Shown in pieces: positions 10,477 through 19,701 of a stretch of DNA of 64,000 nucleotides; position 1 is the first letter of the stretch; each line of letters starts with the position of its first letter. Below the pieces are notes generated by a model that was given only the letters and a program-made list of their open reading frames with translations, was not told the DNA's origin and ran no database searches. The position numbers and the translations under genes are program-made. Origin of the DNA: JADJPO01 sp963828555 (GTDB taxonomy: Bacteria; Actinomycetota; Actinomycetes; Actinomycetales; Kineosporiaceae); assembly GCA_963828555.1 (NCBI GenBank), contig CAWHEL010000004.1, forward strand, positions 1,364,001-1,428,000. The letters run 5' to 3'.

Positions 10477-11323
10477 GCTGAGCGCGCCACCACAACCACC
10501 GCAGATGCGGGGGCTCTCCACCCGTCTCTTCCGCTCCGAGCTGCGCCTGATGGCGGGCCGCCGCCGCAATCAGGCCGGGCTGGTGGTGCTGGCCATCGTT
10601 CCGGTGATCATGGCGATCGCGGTGAAGATGTCCTCGCCGGACGAGGGCCATGGCCCCGACTTCCTCGGCTCGATCACCTCCAACGGGTTGTTCGTGCCCT
10701 TGGCCGCGCTCAGCGTGGAGATCGCGATGTTCCTGCCGCTCGCCGTCGCCATGGTGAGCGGCGATGCCATCGCGGGGGAGGCGAACATCGGCACCCTGCG
10801 CTATCTGCTCACCGTTCCGGTGGGGCGGGCTCGACTGCTCGCGGTCAAGTACGCCTCGCTGTGCGTGGGGGCATTGTGGGCGGTGCTGACAGTGGCCGTT
10901 CCGGGCGCCGCGGTGGGGATCGCCATCTTCGGCGCCGGGCCCATGACCACCCTGTCCGGCAGTCAGATCGGCACCGGGGCAGCGGTGTGGCGGCTGACCC
11001 TGGTGTGCCTCTACCTCGCCGCGGGACTGGCCGGGCTGGCCGCGGTGGGCCTGTTCATCTCCACTCTCACCGAGCAGCCGATCGCTGCCGCCATCGCCCT
11101 GATGATCTTCACCATTCTGTCCTGGATCCTGGACGCCGTGCCCCAATTGGCGTGGCTGCACCCGTGGCTGATCGTGCACGAGTGGCTCTCCTTCGCCGAC
11201 GTGCTGCGTGACCCGATCGCCTGGGACGCGATGCAGCGCGGCCTGTGGGTGGACGCCGTCTACGCCGGTGTGTTCTGGCTCGCCGCCTGGGCCCGGTTCG
11301 CCGGCAAGGACGTCACCAGCTGA
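10463..11323 (+). CDS. ABC-2 type transporter permease
   Basis: A 286-residue membrane protein with about six hydrophobic segments, beginning with AGLVVLAIVPVIMAIAV and including the conserved ABC-2 region with GDAIAGEANIGTLRYLL. It overlaps the ATPase gene and forms with it a two-component exporter of the half-transporter type. The last gene of the operon; a long perfect inverted repeat lies 75 bases downstream. Confidence 0.88.
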   Translation: MSAVELSAPPQPPQMRGLSTRLFRSELRLMAGRRRNQAGLVVLAIVPVIMAIAVKMSSPDEGHGPDFLGSITSNGLFVPLAALSVEIAMFLPLAVAMVSGDAIAGEANIGTLRYLLTVPVGRARLLAVKYASLCVGALWAVLTVAVPGAAVGIAIFGAGPMTTLSGSQIGTGAAVWRLTLVCLYLAAGLAGLAAVGLFISTLTEQPIAAAIALMIFTILSWILDAVPQLAWLHPWLIVHEWLSFADVLRDPIAWDAMQRGLWVDAVYAGVFWLAAWARFAGKDVTS

Positions 11324-11398
11324 GGTGGCGCGCGCACCGCCAGCTCGTGCACTGCCAGCGCGCGCTCGGTGGCGCCCCGTCCCGGCCAGGTCGTGCCT

Positions 11399-11472
11399 CG
11401 ACGATGGAGATCACGTTGAAGGAAATCGGTTGCTATCACAGCCGTTTTCACGCATCGTGATCTCCATCGTCG
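11399..11472. repeat. Perfect 17-bp inverted repeat (intergenic hairpin)
   Basis: The arm CGACGATGGAGATCACG (11399-11415) is matched perfectly by its reverse complement at 11456-11472 across a 40-base loop. Inside the loop a weaker nested stem can form between GAAATCGGT and GCCGTTTTC. There is no T-tract, so it is not a classical intrinsic terminator, although its place after the exporter operon would allow termination. The right arm recurs almost exactly at 37909-37925. Confidence 0.75.
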
Positions 11473-11585
11473 CCTGACCGCCAGCCGCACTGCGCGCCGA
11501 AGAGGACATGACCGCCTGGGTGGGTTCCGCACAGGTGTCGGCGCCCTCGGTGGGGAGGGTACCCGCGACACAAGGAGAGCCTCGC

Positions 11586-12638
11586 GTGGTCGATCACGGT
11601 GCACCTGCTGATCACGCTGTCCCTGCGCTGACCTCGCTCGGCTGGGACAGCCGGGTGGAAGCCGGCTTGGCCAGGCTCGCGGACGGCGCGCTCACTGGCC
11701 GTGTCGTGCGCGTCGAGCGGGGCGAGTGTGTGCTGGCGCTCGCCGATGGCGACCATGCGGCTCGTTCCACGGCCGCGGTGGCGGTCGGCGACTGGGTCGG
11801 TGCCCGCTGGCGAGGGAGCGACCTGCTGGTGGAGGCTGTCGCGCCCCGCTGGTCCCAGCTGACCCGCCGCGATCCGGAGGGTATGACCCAGATCCTGGCC
11901 GCGAACATCGACCTCGTGTTCATCGCGGCGCCCGCAGACCGGGTGTCGGCTGCGCGGGTCGAGCGGGAGACCGTCGTGGCCTGGGACAGCGGCGCCCAGC
12001 CCGTGGTGCTCCTCACGAAACTGGATCTGGCCGATGCGGGGCTGGTCGCGCAGCTGCGCACGCGACTGGTCGGCGTGGACATCATCGCCACGAGCACGGT
12101 CACCGGTGAGGGCATGGATCAGGTCGCGCAGGCGCTGCTCCCGTGCCGGACGGCGGTGCTCCTGGGTCCCTCGGGCGCCGGCAAGTCGTCTCTGGTGAAC
12201 TGGCTGCTGGGCGAGGAGCGGCTGGCCGTGGCAGATGTTCGCCACGGCGACCGGCGTGGCCGCCACACGACCAGCGTTCGGAGACTTCTGGCTGTCCCTA
12301 CCGGCGGTGTCGTCATCGACACCCCTGGCCTGCGCAGCCTCGCGCTGTCCGGTGGGGAGGGTCTCGCCGCCACGTTCGCCGACGTCGAGGCCCTCGCAGC
12401 CGGGTGCCGGTTTGCCGACTGCCGGCACGAACTGGAGCCGGACTGTGCGGTCACCGCCGCAGTGGACGCGGGGGCGCTCGACGGCCGTCGGATGGCCAGC
12501 TACCACAAGCTCCGGCGGGAGCTGGATTTCCAGGAGCGGCGGGGCGACCCGATCGCCCGCGGCGAGGCCGAACGGCTCCTGAGGATCCGGTCGAAAGCGG
12601 CGCGACGGCTGTACCGCGACCGCGCAGAGCGGCAGTAG
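11586..12638 (+). CDS. rsgA: Ribosome small subunit-dependent GTPase A
   Basis: A circularly permuted GTPase that acts in late 30S ribosome maturation. The motif order G4-G1-G2-G3 is visible: TKLDLAD, then GPSGAGKSSLVN, RRGRHTTSV and DTPGLRSL, preceded by an OB-fold region with VAVGDWVGARW. The C-terminal zinc-binding pattern C-x4-C-x-H-x5-C is in CRFADCRHELEPDC. GTG 11586 was chosen because AAGGAG lies at 11572-11577; the frame is open further upstream to an ATG at 11508 without a good ribosome-binding site. About 350 residues, normal for the family. Confidence 0.92.
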   Translation: MVDHGAPADHAVPALTSLGWDSRVEAGLARLADGALTGRVVRVERGECVLALADGDHAARSTAAVAVGDWVGARWRGSDLLVEAVAPRWSQLTRRDPEGMTQILAANIDLVFIAAPADRVSAARVERETVVAWDSGAQPVVLLTKLDLADAGLVAQLRTRLVGVDIIATSTVTGEGMDQVAQALLPCRTAVLLGPSGAGKSSLVNWLLGEERLAVADVRHGDRRGRHTTSVRRLLAVPTGGVVIDTPGLRSLALSGGEGLAATFADVEALAAGCRFADCRHELEPDCAVTAAVDAGALDGRRMASYHKLRRELDFQERRGDPIARGEAERLLRIRSKAARRLYRDRAERQ

Positions 12639-12642
12639 CGAA

Positions 12643-15600
12643 TCAGGAGCTGAGCGGCACCACGATGGCTGCGCGCGGCACCGCGTCGTCCGAGATCGCG
12701 GCGTCACCGCGGACCACGTAGACGTCGATCGAGAGCCGCCCCGGCTCGGTGCGTACCATCAGGAAGTTCTTCCAGAACGGCGGTTCGTCGCTGTCGAAGA
12801 CCTCGGACGCCTTCGCCTGGATCGGCCCCTGCGGTTTGTCCGTGGACGGGAAGACGATCTTCGCCCTGCGCTGCCGGGTGATGGGCAGCTGCGGCGCGGT
12901 CCGCGGGTCGATCCGCCAGGCCAGGAACCGACGGGCCTCCTCGGGGGTGAGCAACTCCTCGTGATCGCGGTGCGCCTGGCGGTCGATCAGCAGCGTGTAG
13001 GCGCTCAGGTAGGTCAGGTGCATCAGCACCAGACCGACCACGATCAGCAGCACGATCACCACCGCCGCGACGGCCGACCGCACGATCCAGCCGTAGCGCA
13101 GGTCGAGCAGCCAGATCGCTGCCCCGAGCCCGAGCACAGCGGTCGCGGTGAGGGGCCGGTAACTGGACAGGCCCCGGTCGCGTCGGCGCAGGGCGTCGAT
13201 CACGAAGATCATCAGGACGACGGTGACCATGGTCAGTTGCGTGCCGAGCTGCACCCGGTAGGTGGCCGACAGTGATGCGCCACCGAGCCAGCGGGCGGAG
13301 GCGAGCTGACTCACGGCGAGCAGGCCGGCGCCGACAGCAAGCACGGCCACGCCCGTCAGCGGCTCGGCGGTGGTCCGCCGGGTGAGCCAGGAACGGGCCA
13401 GGACCAGCGCCGCGATCAGCGCGGTTCCTCCCTGCACCACCATGGCGATACGGGCGCCGAGGGCCCAGTTCTCCCGGCCCGCTTCCACCTGCACGCCGAT
13501 CAGCAGGGCCACGGCCACCCCGATCGCCGGCGGCCCGATGTGGCCCAGCTCGCCCCAGCGCGCGGCCGAGCGCTCTCCCGAGGTCGCGCAGACCGCACGC
13601 AATCCCAGCACCGCGATCAGCCCTCCGGAGGCGATCGCCAGCGGGAAGGCCAACGCACCGCACACCACCGCCCAGGGCAGGGTGGGCGCCTCGGGGTAGA
13701 GCACGTAGGTCGCACAGATCAGTGCGGCCACGGCCTGCACCGCCATGCCCACGGGCAACGCCCAGCGCAACCACACCGACCCTCCGGGCACGGCCGGACG
13801 CACCCAGACGTAACTGACCACGCCGAGCAGGCCCACCCCCAGAACCACCGCCAGCGGGACCAGCCACAGACCGGACGACGGCAGCCCGGCCACCGTCGGG
13901 GGCAGCGAGGCGCCGGCCAGCGCCAACCGGCCCAGGCCCACCGCGGCCGCGGCCGCTGCCGCCCAGACCACGTAGAACAGCACCATGGTGTCTCGTTCGA
14001 GGCGTTCCTGCAGCCAGGCCGGGTCACGCCACCACCCCGTGCGGCGCATCAGCCAGGCCACCAGGGCACCGCCCAGGGTGAGTGCTGCCCACCCGGCGAG
14101 GTGGCGGCGTCCGTGCGTCGGATCGAGCCAGGTCACCGCGAACGCCGCCACCACCCCGGCCAGACCGGCGGCGCCAACCAGCAGGGCGCGGTAGGCCTCG
14201 ACCGGGAACCCGGGGCGGCGCAGCCATTCACTCGGCATCACCGAGCGGCCGGTCACGCCGAGGGCCAGGACCGCGGCCGACCAGCTGAGGCGTGCGCCGG
14301 CGTGACCGCCGCCCGGGCCGTCCCACAGCAGATCCGCCGTCACACCCGCGCCCACGCCGAGCAGGAACGCGATCAGCACCCGCTCGATCCGCCAGACCTT
14401 CGGCAGCAACAGGCTGGCGAAGTGGCGCAGCGAGTCCACCGGGGTGGGGATCATCGTCTCCGGCAGTGCGCTGACCCGTTCCGATGACCTCGTGGCCGCC
14501 GGAGGGGTCTGCGCCGCGGGGGTCTCCAGTGAGGGCGGTCCGCCGCGCCGCGCGTTCTGGGCCTCGACTCGCTCGGCCTCGGGCGCCGCCTGCTCACGCA
14601 TCGCCTGCTCACGCATCTTCTGCACCACCCGGACCGGGTGGGTGGCACTCATGTAAGCGCCGCCGCCGCCGGAGACAAGGTGGTGCACGACGCGCACCCC
14701 GCCACCGGTGCCGCGGGTGCCGTCGTCCGGCACCCGGTAGTGCTGGAAGTTGTGGATGTCGCCGCCGATCACCGCCACGTACCCGAGCGCAGGGTCGGCG
14801 ACGATCTCGTTCACGGAGCGGTAGCCGGTGCGCTCGCCGCGCCACGACGGGTCGGGCTCGCTGATCGCGCACTGGTGCCATTCGGCGTTGACCAGCAACG
14901 GGTTTCCGGTGAGCAGAAGCTTCGGCCCCGGGCGCCGGGAGACCTGGTCGAGCCAGTACCCCTGGTGGGCGTCGATCGCCGAGTCGCCCCCGCCCAGCCC
15001 GACGCCGGTGTCGATCGCGACCACCAGCAGGTCGCGCATCTGGATCGCGAAGTACGAACCGGGCTGGCCCGTGGGGTCGCCGCGCAAGGCGCGCAGCTCG
15101 GGCAGATCGAGCGGGGCGGTGTGCGGCTCGCCGGGGGCGCCACGCCAGAGCGGTTGCCTGCGGAACACGTCCGGACGGCGCAGTAGCATCCGGCGGATTC
15201 CTTCGACCCATTGAGCCCCGGCGGATCCGGCCCGCTCCGGCCAGCCCAGCTGAGCCCGATCCAACCCCGCCGTGCCGCAGAAGTGCTGCATGAAGCCGCT
15301 CAGCCCGTCGTGCCAGTCGTGGTTGCCGGGGATCGCATACAGGTCAAGGTGTTCCAGTCGAGAGGGGTTCGTTCCCGGCGCCGGGTCCTCCGGCGGGGTG
15401 GGGCCATAGGGCAGATAGAGACCGTGCACGTAGTCGTTCACGTCCCCCGAGGGGTAGATCACGTCGCTGCAGATGACGCCGAAGGCGGGCTGGTCGCGCT
15501 CGACCACCCGGCGAAGCACCGGCGCCACGATGTACTGGGAGCGGTCCTGCTCACCGGTGTCGCCGAGCAGTACGAACGACTCCGCGGCCCGCCGCTCGAC

Positions 15601-15813
15601 GATGCGCAGCGGCGGAGCGGGCACGACCTGGTCGGCCCAGTAGGAGCGCAGCTGCGGGATCAGCGTGGCCGACTGGCCGATCAACAGCTGGTTGATCGAG
15701 GAGATCAACGGGCGCAGGGTGACCCAGGACAGGCTCACCCACTTGGGGTTCTGTCTGCGGGCGAGCAGCGCGTCGGCTGCCGCCAGGCCTTCCCCCGCCG
15801 GCCTCGCGCTCAT
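12643..15813 (-). CDS. Large membrane protein with N-terminal metallophosphoesterase domain
   Basis: A 1056-residue protein. The N-terminal half carries calcineurin-like phosphoesterase motifs: GDTGEQD, ICSDVIYPSGDV, GNHDWHDG and later GGDIHNFQHY, which supply metal ligands. The C-terminal half has about a dozen hydrophobic segments and a cytoplasmic tail with PSTDKPQGPIQA. The substrate is unknown; similar actinobacterial proteins are annotated only as metallophosphoesterases. It converges on rsgA and starts about 60 bases from the hyc operator, divergent from the hydrogenase-related locus. Confidence 0.85.
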   Translation of the reverse strand: MSARPAGEGLAAADALLARRQNPKWVSLSWVTLRPLISSINQLLIGQSATLIPQLRSYWADQVVPAPPLRIVERRAAESFVLLGDTGEQDRSQYIVAPVLRRVVERDQPAFGVICSDVIYPSGDVNDYVHGLYLPYGPTPPEDPAPGTNPSRLEHLDLYAIPGNHDWHDGLSGFMQHFCGTAGLDRAQLGWPERAGSAGAQWVEGIRRMLLRRPDVFRRQPLWRGAPGEPHTAPLDLPELRALRGDPTGQPGSYFAIQMRDLLVVAIDTGVGLGGGDSAIDAHQGYWLDQVSRRPGPKLLLTGNPLLVNAEWHQCAISEPDPSWRGERTGYRSVNEIVADPALGYVAVIGGDIHNFQHYRVPDDGTRGTGGGVRVVHHLVSGGGGAYMSATHPVRVVQKMREQAMREQAAPEAERVEAQNARRGGPPSLETPAAQTPPAATRSSERVSALPETMIPTPVDSLRHFASLLLPKVWRIERVLIAFLLGVGAGVTADLLWDGPGGGHAGARLSWSAAVLALGVTGRSVMPSEWLRRPGFPVEAYRALLVGAAGLAGVVAAFAVTWLDPTHGRRHLAGWAALTLGGALVAWLMRRTGWWRDPAWLQERLERDTMVLFYVVWAAAAAAAVGLGRLALAGASLPPTVAGLPSSGLWLVPLAVVLGVGLLGVVSYVWVRPAVPGGSVWLRWALPVGMAVQAVAALICATYVLYPEAPTLPWAVVCGALAFPLAIASGGLIAVLGLRAVCATSGERSAARWGELGHIGPPAIGVAVALLIGVQVEAGRENWALGARIAMVVQGGTALIAALVLARSWLTRRTTAEPLTGVAVLAVGAGLLAVSQLASARWLGGASLSATYRVQLGTQLTMVTVVLMIFVIDALRRRDRGLSSYRPLTATAVLGLGAAIWLLDLRYGWIVRSAVAAVVIVLLIVVGLVLMHLTYLSAYTLLIDRQAHRDHEELLTPEEARRFLAWRIDPRTAPQLPITRQRRAKIVFPSTDKPQGPIQAKASEVFDSDEPPFWKNFLMVRTEPGRLSIDVYVVRGDAAISDDAVPRAAIVVPLSS

Positions 15814-15871
15814 CGTGGCGTCACCCGGTCAGCCTAGAGGGCGGATCCGACGGGCACGCTTGCGTCAAGGA

Positions 15872-15885
15872 TTCGAATATGCGAA
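15872..15885. promoter_or_regulatory. Candidate ArsR-type operator upstream of the hyc-like operon
   Basis: TTCGAATATGCGAA is a 14-base imperfect dyad (half-sites TTCGAAT and TTCGCAT, six of seven positions alike). It lies 39 bases upstream of the ArsR-type regulator start. AT-rich 12-2-12-like dyads over their own promoter are the usual targets of ArsR/SmtB regulators, and the M. tuberculosis counterpart Rv0081 is known to regulate its own operon. Binding here is inference. Confidence 0.45.
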
Positions 15886-15923
15886 CCTGCGCAAGTTGGC
15901 AATCCAAAGGGGAGAGGGCAGTC

Positions 15924-16262
15924 GTGCAGGTCCCGCTCTACGAGGCCAAGGCCGAGCTGTTCCGCACCCTCGGACACCCGGTGCGGATCCGGGTGCTGGA
16001 ACTGCTCAGCGAGCGCGACCATGCCGTGCACGAACTGCGTGAGCTGATCGAGGTGGAGCAGACCGGACTGTCCCAGCACCTCGCCGTCCTGCGCCGCACC
16101 GGGCTGGTGCGCCAGCGGCGCGTCGGCGGGGAGGTGGTCTATTCCGTTCTCGCACCGCACACCCGTGACCTCTTGCTGTCTGCTCGCCTCGTCCTTCGCC
16201 AGGTGCTCAGCGACAACCAGGAACTCACCGCCGCCCTCGACCCGCCGGACGACGCCCCGTGA
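15924..16262 (+). CDS. ArsR-family transcriptional regulator, Rv0081-like
   Basis: A 112-residue winged-helix protein. The helix-turn-helix runs through FRTLGHPVRIRVLELL, then VHELRELIEVEQTGLSQHL and the recognition/wing region VLRRTGLVRQRRVGGEVVYS. No metal-binding CxC pair is visible, so it is unlikely to be a metal sensor. GTG 15924 is chosen for the purine-rich GGGGAGAGGG upstream; an ATG at 15879 would add an uncharacteristic tail. Its stop overlaps the next gene, and gene order matches M. tuberculosis Rv0081-Rv0087, so it probably controls the complex encoded downstream. Confidence 0.88.
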   Translation: MQVPLYEAKAELFRTLGHPVRIRVLELLSERDHAVHELRELIEVEQTGLSQHLAVLRRTGLVRQRRVGGEVVYSVLAPHTRDLLLSARLVLRQVLSDNQELTAALDPPDDAP

Positions 16263-16747
16263 ATCCGTGGCGACTGGCCCGGCTGATCCGGGCCGCCGGG
16301 AGGGTGGCCGAAGAGGCGCCGCCGGCGCCCGACGGCATTTTGGCGGCAGCGCCGAGCCTGCGCGGCAGCGTGCAGGTGCGCCATGTCGATGCAGGCTCCT
16401 GCAACGGCTGCGAGATCGAGGTGGGCGCGGCCTTCGGCCCGGTGTACGACGCCGAGCGGTACGGCGCCCGTCTGGTCGCCTCACCCCGCCATGCGGACGT
16501 CGTGCTGGTCACCGGAGTGGTCACCCACAACATGCGTGAGCCGTTGCGTCGCACCGTGGAAGCCACTCCACGACCGCACCTGGTGCTGGCCGTGGGCGAC
16601 TGCGCCCTCACCTGCGGCGCGTTCGCCGGGGGCCACGGCGTGGCCGGGGCCGTCGCGGACGTCGTGCCGGTGGACCTGGACGTGCCCGGGTGCCCCCCGG
16701 AGCCCGATCTGATCGTGGCCGCCCTGCGCAGGGTGACCGGTCGATGA
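16259..16747 (+). CDS. NuoB/hydrogenase small-subunit-like protein, Rv0082-like
   Basis: A 162-residue member of the complex I 20-kDa (NuoB, HyfI/HycG) family, which holds the proximal [4Fe-4S] cluster next to the large subunit. The ligand set is present: AGSCNGCEIEV, GDCALTCGAF and the final cysteine in PGCPPEP. This is the shortest form of the family, with no extra ferredoxin domain. GTG 16259 overlaps the regulator stop. So the electron-transfer cluster is kept even though the catalytic site in the partner large subunit is not. Confidence 0.88.
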   Translation: MNPWRLARLIRAAGRVAEEAPPAPDGILAAAPSLRGSVQVRHVDAGSCNGCEIEVGAAFGPVYDAERYGARLVASPRHADVVLVTGVVTHNMREPLRRTVEATPRPHLVLAVGDCALTCGAFAGGHGVAGAVADVVPVDLDVPGCPPEPDLIVAALRRVTGR

Positions 16748-18753
16748 GCGGTGTCGCCACCGGCCTGACGGCGCAGCTCGTGCTGGCGGGGCTGGGCGTG
16801 GCCGCGGCGCTGACCGCGCCGGCGCACCGCCGCAACCAGGCGGCGGGAGGCCTGGCCGGGCTGCTCGGTCTGGCCGGAGCCTGGACCGGCGCACAGGCCC
16901 TCGGCGGAGCGACCGGGAGGCTGAGCCTGCCGCTGGTGGCTCTGGCGGACGCCCAGGTACAGGCGCTCTCCCTGGCCCCGGACCGGCTCGGTGGGCTGTT
17001 CGTCGTGATCGCCGGGGTGGTCGGGGCGCTGACGGCGCTCTTCGGCATCGGCTATGCGCACGGTGCCGCCGGGTCGCGGACCGCTTGGAGCGCCTTCGTG
17101 CTCTTCCTGCTCGGCATGCAACTGGTCCCGGCGGCGGGCGACGTGGTGGCGTTCCTGCTGGCCTGGGAACTGATGGCGGCGGCCTCGACGGTGCTGGTCC
17201 TGTGCGAGCACGCGAGCCGCCCGGGCGTCCGCTCGGCCGGTCTGCGCTACGCCGTGATGACCCATCTCAGCTTCCTCGGCGTGCTGGCCGGACTGAGTGT
17301 GCTCGCCTCGGCCGCGGGAGGCACCGGCTTCGACCAGATCGCCCGGAGCGGCCTCTCGCCGCGCGCCGCGGGCCTGGCCTTCGTGCTACTGACCCTCGGC
17401 TTCGCCACCAAGGCAGGGCTGGTGCCCCTGCATGTCTGGCTGCCCCGCGCCCACCCGCAGGCCCCCGGCCACGTCTCGGCCGCGATGAGCGCCGCCATGG
17501 TGAAACTGGGCGTCTACGGCGTGCTGCTCACCGTGACCCGGCTGCTGCCGGACGGTGCGCGCTGGTGGGGTCTGCTGCTGCTGGCGCTTGCCCTGCCCTC
17601 GGCCTTGTACGGGATCTTGCAGGCATCGGTGGCGAGCGACCTGAAGCGACTGCTGGCCTACTCGACCACCGAGAACGTCGGCCTGATCCTCAGCGCCGCA
17701 GCGATCTCGATGCTGGCTCGCCACGCCGGGGCCACCGAGGTGGCCGAGGTCGCCCTGATCGCCTCGCTGATGCTGGCGATCAGTCATGCCGCGTTCAAGA
17801 CGGTGCTGTTCCTGGGCGCCGGAGCGATCGTGCACGCCACGGGTGAGCGCGACCTGGACCGACTCGGCGGGCTAGGGGTCGGCATGCCGGTGACGGCGGC
17901 CTGCTTCGGCATCGCCTCCCTCGGCGCAGCAGCGCTGCCGATCAGTTCGGGGTTCGCGGCCGAGTGGGTGTTCCTGCAGGCTCTGATCCACGGCAACCTC
18001 GCGCAGGGCCGGCTGTTCGCCGCTCTGCTGCCCGCCACCATCGCCGTGGTCGCCCTGACCGCCGGGCTGGCCCTGCTCACCTTCGTCAAGGCGTACGGCA
18101 TCGCCTTCCTCGCCCGGCCGCGCAGTCTCGGCGCCGAGGCGGCGCACGAGGTGAGCCGATCGATGCGCGCGGCGATGCTGCTCGGCGCGGGCGCCGTCCT
18201 GGGGCTGGGCCTGCTTCCCGGCGTGGTCGCCCGGGCCGCGGCGGGTGCCCTCGGCACGACTCAGGCGGTGCAGACCGGGGACGTCGGCGTTCGGCTGACC
18301 GGCCTTTCCGCGGTGCTCGACCCGGCGGCACTGACCGGTCTCGGACTGGCCCTGACCGCTCCAGTGGTGCTCACCTCCTGGCAGCTCTCCCGTCGCCGTC
18401 CGCGGCGCGCGGTGGATCTGCCCTGGGGCTGCGGGGGAGTCCGGGTGGACCCACGGATGCAGTACACCGCCACCTCATTTGCCGAGCCGTTGGTCCGGGT
18501 CTTCGACGACGCGCTGCAGCCCTCCCGTGATCTGCACGTCACCCACGCCGAGGAGTCGCGCTACCTGGTGGAGGGCGTGCGGTTCAGCCAGAGCATGACC
18601 GACCTGGTGGAGCAGCGGGTGTACCGCCCGGCGATCGTCGCGCTCGACCGGGTGAGCGACGCCGCCCGCGCGGTGCACAACGGCAGCATCCACCGGTATC
18701 TGGGCTTCTCCTTCGCGGCCCTGGTCGTCGTGATGCTGGCGGTGTCGCGGTGA
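16744..18753 (+). CDS. Proton-antiporter-like membrane subunit (HyfB/NuoL type), Rv0083-like
   Basis: A 669-residue polytopic protein of the NuoL/MrpA/HyfB family, which forms the ion-translocating arm of complex I-like enzymes. The conserved region TLGFATKAGLVPLHVWLPRAHPQ (shown in part) holds the transmembrane lysine and LP motif, and LAYSTTENVGLIL, SHAAFKTVLFLGAGA follow with a second lysine. A C-terminal extension beyond the antiporter core (PWGCGGVRVDPRMQYTATSF, then a tail with a final membrane segment) is as in HyfB/HycC. ATG 16744 overlaps the preceding stop by ATGA. Confidence 0.9.
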   Translation: MSGVATGLTAQLVLAGLGVAAALTAPAHRRNQAAGGLAGLLGLAGAWTGAQALGGATGRLSLPLVALADAQVQALSLAPDRLGGLFVVIAGVVGALTALFGIGYAHGAAGSRTAWSAFVLFLLGMQLVPAAGDVVAFLLAWELMAAASTVLVLCEHASRPGVRSAGLRYAVMTHLSFLGVLAGLSVLASAAGGTGFDQIARSGLSPRAAGLAFVLLTLGFATKAGLVPLHVWLPRAHPQAPGHVSAAMSAAMVKLGVYGVLLTVTRLLPDGARWWGLLLLALALPSALYGILQASVASDLKRLLAYSTTENVGLILSAAAISMLARHAGATEVAEVALIASLMLAISHAAFKTVLFLGAGAIVHATGERDLDRLGGLGVGMPVTAACFGIASLGAAALPISSGFAAEWVFLQALIHGNLAQGRLFAALLPATIAVVALTAGLALLTFVKAYGIAFLARPRSLGAEAAHEVSRSMRAAMLLGAGAVLGLGLLPGVVARAAAGALGTTQAVQTGDVGVRLTGLSAVLDPAALTGLGLALTAPVVLTSWQLSRRRPRRAVDLPWGCGGVRVDPRMQYTATSFAEPLVRVFDDALQPSRDLHVTHAEESRYLVEGVRFSQSMTDLVEQRVYRPAIVALDRVSDAARAVHNGSIHRYLGFSFAALVVVMLAVSR

Positions 18754-19700
18754 ACGTGACCTTCGCGGCCTCGATCTCGGTGGCTCTGCAGTGCCTGGCA
18801 GTGCTCGCCGGCGCGCCACTGCTGGTCGGGGTGATGCGCCAGGTGCGCGCCCGGCTGGAGGGCAGGGCGGGAGCCGGCATCGGCCAGCCGTGGCGTGACC
18901 TGGCCAAGCTGGCGGACAAAGAGCCCCTGCAGGCGAAGGGCGTGCGCCTCGCCGGGCTGCTGCCCCTGGTGATGATGAGCACCAGCCTCCTGCTGGTGGC
19001 GCTGATCCCGCTGCTCACCACGCTCACCCTGCCGCTGGTGCCGGACGATCTGTTCGTCGTGGTCTCGGTCCTGCTGCTCGGCACAGTGACCATGGCCCTG
19101 GTCGGTCTGGACTCCGGCTCCGCCTTCGGCGGCATGGGATCGAGCCGGCACATGACCATCGCCGCGCTGGTGGAGCCGACTGTGCTGGTCGCCGTGTATG
19201 CGCTGTCGATCCCGGTCGGCACCTCAACCCTGTCCGCGATCGTCCAGGCCCGCCTCGACGCCCCGGCCAGTGTGGTCTCCCCGGTCAGCCTGCTCGCGCT
19301 GGTCGCCCTGATCCTCGTCGTGATCGCCGAGACCGGCCGGCTGCCCGTGGACAACCCCGCCACCCATCTCGAGCTGACCATGGTGCACGAGGCCATGATC
19401 CTGGAGAGCTCCGGCCGGGATCTGCTCTGGCTGGAGTACGCGTCCTGGCTGCGGCTCGCCGCCCTACTGGGCCTGGTGGTCAACCTCGCCACACCCTGGG
19501 GGATCGCGGCCCAGCTCGACCCAGGTGCGCTGCTGATCGCCGTGTTCGCGCTGACCGTCAAGGTGGCCGGGGCCGGCGTGCTGATCGCGATCGTCGAGGT
19601 GTTCCTGGCCAAGCTGCGCCTGTTCCGGGTACCCGAGCTGCTGGCCGGGTCCTTCGTGCTGGCCTTCCTCGCCGTCACCGCGTCCTACCTGGTGGCCTGA
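18750..19700 (+). CDS. hycD: NuoH-like membrane subunit (HycD/HyfC)
   Basis: A 316-residue membrane protein with eight or so hydrophobic segments, related to NuoH, the subunit that docks the peripheral arm of complex I-like enzymes to the ion pumps. Typical motifs are FGGMGSSRHMTIAALVEPT and AETGRLPVDNPATHLELT with MVHEAMILE directly after. These acidic loops are those conserved between formate hydrogenlyase HycD and NuoH. GTG 18750 overlaps the preceding stop. Confidence 0.9.
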   Translation: MNVTFAASISVALQCLAVLAGAPLLVGVMRQVRARLEGRAGAGIGQPWRDLAKLADKEPLQAKGVRLAGLLPLVMMSTSLLLVALIPLLTTLTLPLVPDDLFVVVSVLLLGTVTMALVGLDSGSAFGGMGSSRHMTIAALVEPTVLVAVYALSIPVGTSTLSAIVQARLDAPASVVSPVSLLALVALILVVIAETGRLPVDNPATHLELTMVHEAMILESSGRDLLWLEYASWLRLAALLGLVVNLATPWGIAAQLDPGALLIAVFALTVKVAGAGVLIAIVEVFLAKLRLFRVPELLAGSFVLAFLAVTASYLVA

Positions 19701-19701
19701 G

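Noticed and set aside
11399..11472. Intrinsic terminator after the ABC permease
   Set aside because: The stem is strong, but the loop is 40 bases long and no T-run follows; it is better described as a dispersed inverted repeat.
15865..15895. A tRNA T-arm-like GATTCGAATA sequence
   Set aside because: No acceptor or anticodon stems can be built around it; it fits better as a regulator dyad.
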